From positions 17,629-81,628 of the forward strand of contig NZ_WUAF01000017.1 of assembly GCF_009800965.1 (NCBI RefSeq): a DNA stretch of 64,000 bases, written 5' to 3'. Both the position numbers and the translations under genes were made by a program. Positions 60,526 to 64,000 of this stretch are shown piece after piece. Source of the DNA: Cognatazoarcus halotolerans. GTDB lineage: Bacteria > Pseudomonadota > Gammaproteobacteria > Burkholderiales > Rhodocyclaceae. Position 1 is the stretch's first letter; each line of letters begins with the position of its first letter. Below the pieces are notes generated by a model. It had not been told where the DNA came from. It did no database searches and was given only the letters and a program-made list of their open reading frames with translations.

Positions 60526-60645
60526 GGGAGCCCCAAAAGACGAGGAAACTACACAATTTCAGGGGCCGTGAACAGCTGTCTCGTAAGCTCATGACTGTGA
60601 ACGAAAATTCAGCGGTGGCTATGTCATGTAGGTGCGATAGCCCTG
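60092..60645 (-). mobile_element. truncated ISAs1-family element
   Basis: 554 bp matching the transposase-start end of the intact element (63181-63734) with two differences noted in the transposase part. The right terminal repeat (60617-60645) is intact; the other 707 bp, including the catalytic C-terminus and left repeat, are missing at 60091/60092. Confidence 0.93.
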
Positions 60646-60746
60646 GGCCGGAAGGGAGGGTTTTTCTACAGCCTCAACGCTCAACGTGAGGGGCGCGGAA
60701 ACTGGCGGCGAAGCACGCTGGAGAAGCGTTTCCCTAGAGGCATTTG

Positions 60747-62129
60747 CTAGCCTATCGGGTCCCCATTCAAGACTGATGCTGCGTCAGCTTTTCGGTCGTG
60801 ACGCATGAGATATCTCGCAAATGCTTTTCGAATTGAAGCGTCAGATGGACGTTCATTATAGGCTTCTTTCCACAGCTCATACACACGTCCATTGGCGGCT
60901 TCTCGCCCACGTGAATATAGGAGTGTGGCCAAGTTATGCTTAACGTTTACGGATTCTTCATCGGGCGCCTGAAGCAGCTTCTCGTAAATCGTGATTGCTT
61001 CGGATCGCAACTTTTCGTTGCCGCTTCCTGCGAACGCATCAGCAAGCACTCGATCCAATGCCCTAGTCTCATCTCCGTCAATTTTGCTTCGCAGATTATC
61101 AATTAGCGCTTTCATCTCGTCGTACTTACCCGCCTTCTGGAGAACAAGCAATGCGGGAGCCGCTTGCACGAGAGAATCAAATTCTCCATCTCCAACTACA
61201 TCTGCAATTATTTCATCTAAATTAAGCTGCCCGTCAGCCTTATTTTGAGCCGTTGTTAGGTACTGTGCTTTCAGTCCGCGTGTGCGCTCCTGACGTTCTG
61301 TTGTGCCCTCAAGTTCAGACAACATCGAACCAGCAATTTCAACCTTCTTCTGATCAGCTGTACGGTGATCCAATATGAAAGAAACATAACTTTGTCGATT
61401 GTTCACGTGAAGTGGGTCGCGCTCAATTGCAATGCGATAGAGTTCCTCAGCTAGATCATAGAATTTGCAACTCTCTGCTTCGATCGCACAGTTGCCGATT
61501 TCATTTGCATCGCCTCCCCCGGCTTTTGCCGCTGCAAGAGCCCTTTGCAGCCACTCAGCTGCCTTATGCATGTCGTTGCCAACACGTGACATCTCCGCCT
61601 GCAGGTGGGCAAGACCTAAATCGAATTCCTCAACGGGATATTGATCAGGAACTACGGCATTCCGTTTTCTTCTTTCATCGTCAGGCGGTATGCGCAGGTC
61701 CGCTGAGCTCAGAATAGTTGAAAGAACCTTTGATAGGTCTATCGAGAGCTTCTCCGCGCCATCAAAACTGTTTGAGTACCTAATATGCATGAAATCTTGA
61801 AGGTCGAATGGTACATCATCTGGAAATTGTGTAAGCAATATGACATTGTCCGAAATTGCGTGGGCGAGCCCAAGCTCATAAAACACGTTTGGGTTTCGCC
61901 CGGTCATGTCGACAATTATTATTCCAGACGCCGCAACCATGTCGTAAATTTTTCCCGTAATCTTCCCGGGGGTAACATCTTCATCCGCACGCGCGCACTT
62001 CAAGCCTTGGTCCGTGCAAACACGTTGTATCAAGCGATATATGGCGTTAAAATTCTCGGCGAACGGCATCATCACAAAACAACTAGTTGGATCCGGCTGC
62101 TTCGTTCGATTAGAAAAAATTCCAGTCAT
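60747..62129 (-). CDS. TIR/nucleoside-deoxyribosyltransferase-like domain protein with helical-repeat C-terminus
   Basis: 460 aa, function unknown. Residues about 17-120 hold CFVMMPFAENF and IIVDMTGRNPNVFYELGLAH: the MMPF strand plus D74...N81-V-F-Y-E85-L-G-x-A-H pattern is seen in nucleoside 2-deoxyribosyltransferase-like and TIR-like nucleotide-binding proteins, with Glu85 as the likely catalytic residue. The rest (about 160-460) is helical with TPR-like pairs (LEAAEW-type, AEELYRIAIERDPLHVNN, AITIYEKLLQAP). Base composition is lower in GC than the neighbours. It lies alone between two IS copies. A stand-alone NAD- or nucleotide-acting effector is inferred, not shown. Confidence 0.6.
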   Translation of the reverse strand: MTGIFSNRTKQPDPTSCFVMMPFAENFNAIYRLIQRVCTDQGLKCARADEDVTPGKITGKIYDMVAASGIIIVDMTGRNPNVFYELGLAHAISDNVILLTQFPDDVPFDLQDFMHIRYSNSFDGAEKLSIDLSKVLSTILSSADLRIPPDDERRKRNAVVPDQYPVEEFDLGLAHLQAEMSRVGNDMHKAAEWLQRALAAAKAGGGDANEIGNCAIEAESCKFYDLAEELYRIAIERDPLHVNNRQSYVSFILDHRTADQKKVEIAGSMLSELEGTTERQERTRGLKAQYLTTAQNKADGQLNLDEIIADVVGDGEFDSLVQAAPALLVLQKAGKYDEMKALIDNLRSKIDGDETRALDRVLADAFAGSGNEKLRSEAITIYEKLLQAPDEESVNVKHNLATLLYSRGREAANGRVYELWKEAYNERPSDASIRKAFARYLMRHDRKADAASVLNGDPIG

Positions 62130-62473
62130 TTGTTTTCTTCCATGTTGTCAAGAATCGCCAATTAGTTTTGGGGTGACGTTTTTGCTGCGTAAAGCCGTTT
62201 CTGCTCCATAACATCGTCCGAAAAGGGGCGCCGAAACGTTCTTGTTAAAACGGAACGTGGCAATAATGCTATATGAAAAAATATTCAATAATCGGTGAAA
62301 AGCGTCACTGGCCAGCTGCCGCCGCTTGAATCGGCCAAGGCCACGACCGGTTACGCCAACGTATCCGCTACCTGAACTACAGCTTACGAATTGAATAGGC
62401 GTATGTCCATTGGGTTCACGCCTTCGTTCGTTACCACGATGTCCAGCATCCAATGAAAATGGGGATAGTGAGG
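62130..62473. other. AT-rich intergenic region upstream of the TIR-like gene
   Basis: 344 bp with no confident gene. It includes the start region of the minus-strand gene (GGAAG ribosome site about 8 nt before its ATG) and AT-rich stretches around 62255-62295 suitable for its promoter. A 101-codon minus frame here has no recognised similarity. Confidence 0.5.
62464..62473 (+). repeat. target-site duplication, left copy
   Basis: GATAGTGAGG, identical to 63735-63744 on the other side of the IS. A 10-bp duplication suits ISAs1-type elements. Confidence 0.95.
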
Positions 62474-63734
62474 CAGGGCTATCGCACCTTCATGTCATAG
62501 CCCCGAGCAACTCAGCGCGAAACTGATCAGAGGTGGCAGCCAACATGCGCTTTGTCTTGATGCTGCCTTTGCGTGATTTGTTCAGGCGCAGGAGGTTGAT
62601 CACGATGTGTCGGACGATGGCGAGGTTATTGGCGGCGAAGCCCGTACGCACGGAGGACTGGTCGTCGTTGAACTGGACGTCGAGGCACCAATGAAGCCGG
62701 TTCTCCACTTCCCAGTGGCTACGCACCGCATGAGCAATGCGCTGGGCGTCCGCAGGCAGGGAACTGATGTAGTAGCGCCTCTCGCAACTGGTCTTGCTTC
62801 CGACTGTTCGTTCTCGCTCGACGATGGCAAAGCTCTTCAGGTCCGACCACTGCTCAGCCTTGTAGAGCCGATCCACGGCGTCGAATGCCCAGCAGCGGCG
62901 TACTTCGCGCCGCCCGTGGCCGTCGTCGGTGCTCTCACTCGTGGAAGTTGGCGTGAGCTTGCCGCCGACACCTGCCAGGGCGAGCAGGAAGGATTCGACC
63001 AACTTGGGGTGGTTGTCTTTCACGCACAGCACGTAGTCGGCGCCGCCTTTGCGGATCTGCCGAGCAATGCTGGTCTGGGCACCCATCGCGTCGATGGTGA
63101 CGACACAGCCCTCCAGCGCCAGCGTTGCAAGCAACTCGGGAATCGCCGTGATTTCATTCGACTTCTCGGCCGTCGCTGTCTGACCCAGCACGAGACCAAC
63201 GTCGGCAGCGAAGGCGCTGACCATATGCAGTGGATTCGCGTCGGCTTTGGTGGTGCTACGTCGACTGGTCTTGCCGTCGATGGCCACCACCGCATCGGTG
63301 CCGAGCGTCGGAACCAGTTGTCCAACCCAACGCCGAAACGCGCCTTCGAATTCCCGCGGATCGAGTGCCGCGAGCACTCTTCCGAACGTGTCGTGCGACG
63401 GGATGCCATGCTCAAGCACCAGAAACCCCCGCAGCCACTCGATACGCTCCTTGGCCGACGCCTCGATGTCGGAGAACTCGTCTGCGCTGCACAGCACCGC
63501 ACACACCGCCACCGTGAGCAGTTCGGACAGGTCGTGCCTCACCTGGCGGGCGCTGCGCGGGTCGGAAATCGAGACGAACACCTGCGTGAGCGGCATCACT
63601 TCCCTCGTCGTCATGGGAGCCCCAAAAGACGAGGAAACTACACAATTTCAGGGGCCGTGAACAGCTGTCTCGTAAGCTCATGACTGTGAACGAAAATTCA
63701 GCGGTGGCTATGTCATGTAGGTGCGATAGCCCTG
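62474..63734 (-). mobile_element. intact ISAs1-family insertion sequence
   Basis: 1261 bp. Terminal inverted repeats 62474-62502 and 63706-63734 match at 27 of 29 positions and begin CAGGGCTATCGCACC. The element is bounded by 10-bp direct repeats and carries one complete transposase, so it appears recently inserted and potentially active. Confidence 0.96.
62490..63614 (-). CDS. ISAs1-family transposase
   Basis: 374 aa DDE transposase. N-terminal associated domain (SISDPRSARQVRHDLSELL, VLCSADEFSDIE, HDTFGRVLAALDP), then the catalytic core with the first Asp in VVAIDGKTSRRS, the second in GCVVTIDAMGAQT, and the Glu in SHWEVENRLHWCLDVQFNDD. Complete length for the family. Confidence 0.96.
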   Translation of the reverse strand: MTTREVMPLTQVFVSISDPRSARQVRHDLSELLTVAVCAVLCSADEFSDIEASAKERIEWLRGFLVLEHGIPSHDTFGRVLAALDPREFEGAFRRWVGQLVPTLGTDAVVAIDGKTSRRSTTKADANPLHMVSAFAADVGLVLGQTATAEKSNEITAIPELLATLALEGCVVTIDAMGAQTSIARQIRKGGADYVLCVKDNHPKLVESFLLALAGVGGKLTPTSTSESTDDGHGRREVRRCWAFDAVDRLYKAEQWSDLKSFAIVERERTVGSKTSCERRYYISSLPADAQRIAHAVRSHWEVENRLHWCLDVQFNDDQSSVRTGFAANNLAIVRHIVINLLRLNKSRKGSIKTKRMLAATSDQFRAELLGAMT

Positions 63735-63744
63735 GATAGTGAGG
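63735..63744 (+). repeat. target-site duplication, right copy
   Basis: GATAGTGAGG directly after the right terminal repeat, identical to 62464-62473. Confidence 0.95.
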
Positions 63745-63865
63745 TTGAATGTTAGGCCAAGGGGTACGAGCGTTGTGCGGTTGGAATCTAAATCCACCTT
63801 TTTCACACTTGTCGCCATTTCTGCATACCTACACGCCTAAATAATAGAAGTGATTGGGGGCACGG

Positions 63866-63906
63866 CAACCTAACAGGTTGATGCAAAACCCAGTGAACGA
63901 ACTGGG
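63866..63906. repeat. two tandem short hairpins before a partial transposase
   Basis: CAACCT/AGGTTG with a 3-nt loop (63866-63880) and CCCAGT/ACTGGG with a 6-nt loop (63889-63906). They may belong to the end of the insertion sequence that begins here. Confidence 0.4.
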
Positions 63907-63953
63907 CGGTGGTTTGTCATAAAAACGCTCCCAGAACTCTCTGCCTGAAAGCG

Positions 63954-64000
63954 ATGCGCGGCCAACTCGACCCCCAGTCCTCGATGTTCCATTACTTCTC
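63954..64000 (+). CDS. probable IS5/IS1182-type transposase, 5' fragment (cut by window end)
   Basis: Fifteen codons, beginning MRGQLDPQSSMFHYF, that resemble the start of IS5/IS1182-type transposases (MRG...-x-x-x-MFxY pattern). The frame is open to the window edge. The short length limits certainty. Confidence 0.5.
   Translation, partial: MRGQLDPQSSMFHYF

Noticed and set aside
62148..62453. A 101-codon minus-strand ORF upstream of the TIR-like gene
   Set aside because: No ribosome site or recognised similarity; likely chance or the remnant of a repeat.
60092..63734. Composite transposon
   Set aside because: The left IS copy lacks its outer end and half its transposase, and no duplication flanks the whole block. 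The right copy's own 10-bp duplication shows it inserted alone.

Overview
The window is GC-rich and carries a betaproteobacterial gene set. The closest match by gene order is a Rhodocyclales-type organism (Azoarcus/Thauera/Aromatoleum-like). This rests on the full dcw cluster running into lpxC and secA, the rpe-gph-trpE-trpG-trpD-trpC block, the flhF-flhG-fliA-motC-motD block, and a polyhydroxybutyrate oligomer hydrolase. The genus is inference; no 16S rRNA is present.

Layout. Positions 2-6300: the end of mpl (peptidoglycan recycling), a strong bidirectional hairpin, then the minus-strand yraN / SIS protein / BON lipoprotein group, divergent from rsmI. pyrC, a small lipoprotein and a DUF3025 protein follow. 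Positions 6300-6780: RNase P RNA, unusually long. Positions 6967-23957: one dcw operon with an MraZ-type promoter/operator (three GTGG boxes at 10-bp period), then mraZ-rsmH-ftsL-ftsI-murE-murF-mraY-murD-ftsW-murG-murC-ddl-ftsQ-ftsA-ftsZ. Most genes overlap by 4 bp, and a 20-bp stem closes the operon. Positions 24061-28571: lpxC, a tiny membrane protein, dciA (minus) and secA. Positions 28658-33204: an HDOD-GAF protein, argJ, DUF2062, a methyltransferase and apaG. Positions 33361-39801: rpe-gph, then a trp leader peptide (Trp-Trp-Ser-Trp) with candidate attenuator, trpE, a 32-aa Cys-containing ORF, a BKACE-family enzyme, trpG, trpD and trpC. Next come tamB, DUF2189 and msrA. Positions 45379-50335: flagellar regulation and motor genes. 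Positions 50420-56834: a bacteriohemerythrin, a cyclic-nucleotide-binding protein, a hydroxybutyrate oligomer hydrolase, a LuxR-type regulator, a Cache-GGDEF diguanylate cyclase and a cupin. Positions 57247-60052: a LexA-box-like site ahead of an exonuclease/GIY-YIG fusion nuclease, then a J-domain protein with a long Glu-Pro hexanucleotide repeat.

Positions 60092-64000 are an accessory island. A truncated ISAs1-family copy and an intact ISAs1-family element (27/29-matching terminal repeats, 10-bp target duplication) lie in the same orientation. They flank one lower-GC gene whose N-terminus looks like a nucleoside-deoxyribosyltransferase/TIR-like nucleotide-binding domain and whose C-terminus is helical-repeat-like. 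It is the best candidate here for an undescribed, possibly defence-related, protein. The window ends inside the start of another transposase.

How the genes work together: most of the window is envelope growth and division (lipid II synthesis, septal machinery, LPS committed step, Sec export) under the dcw promoter. Tryptophan synthesis appears controlled by both attenuation and a feedback-sensitive TrpE. The flagellar block pairs the class-3 sigma factor with a stator pair.
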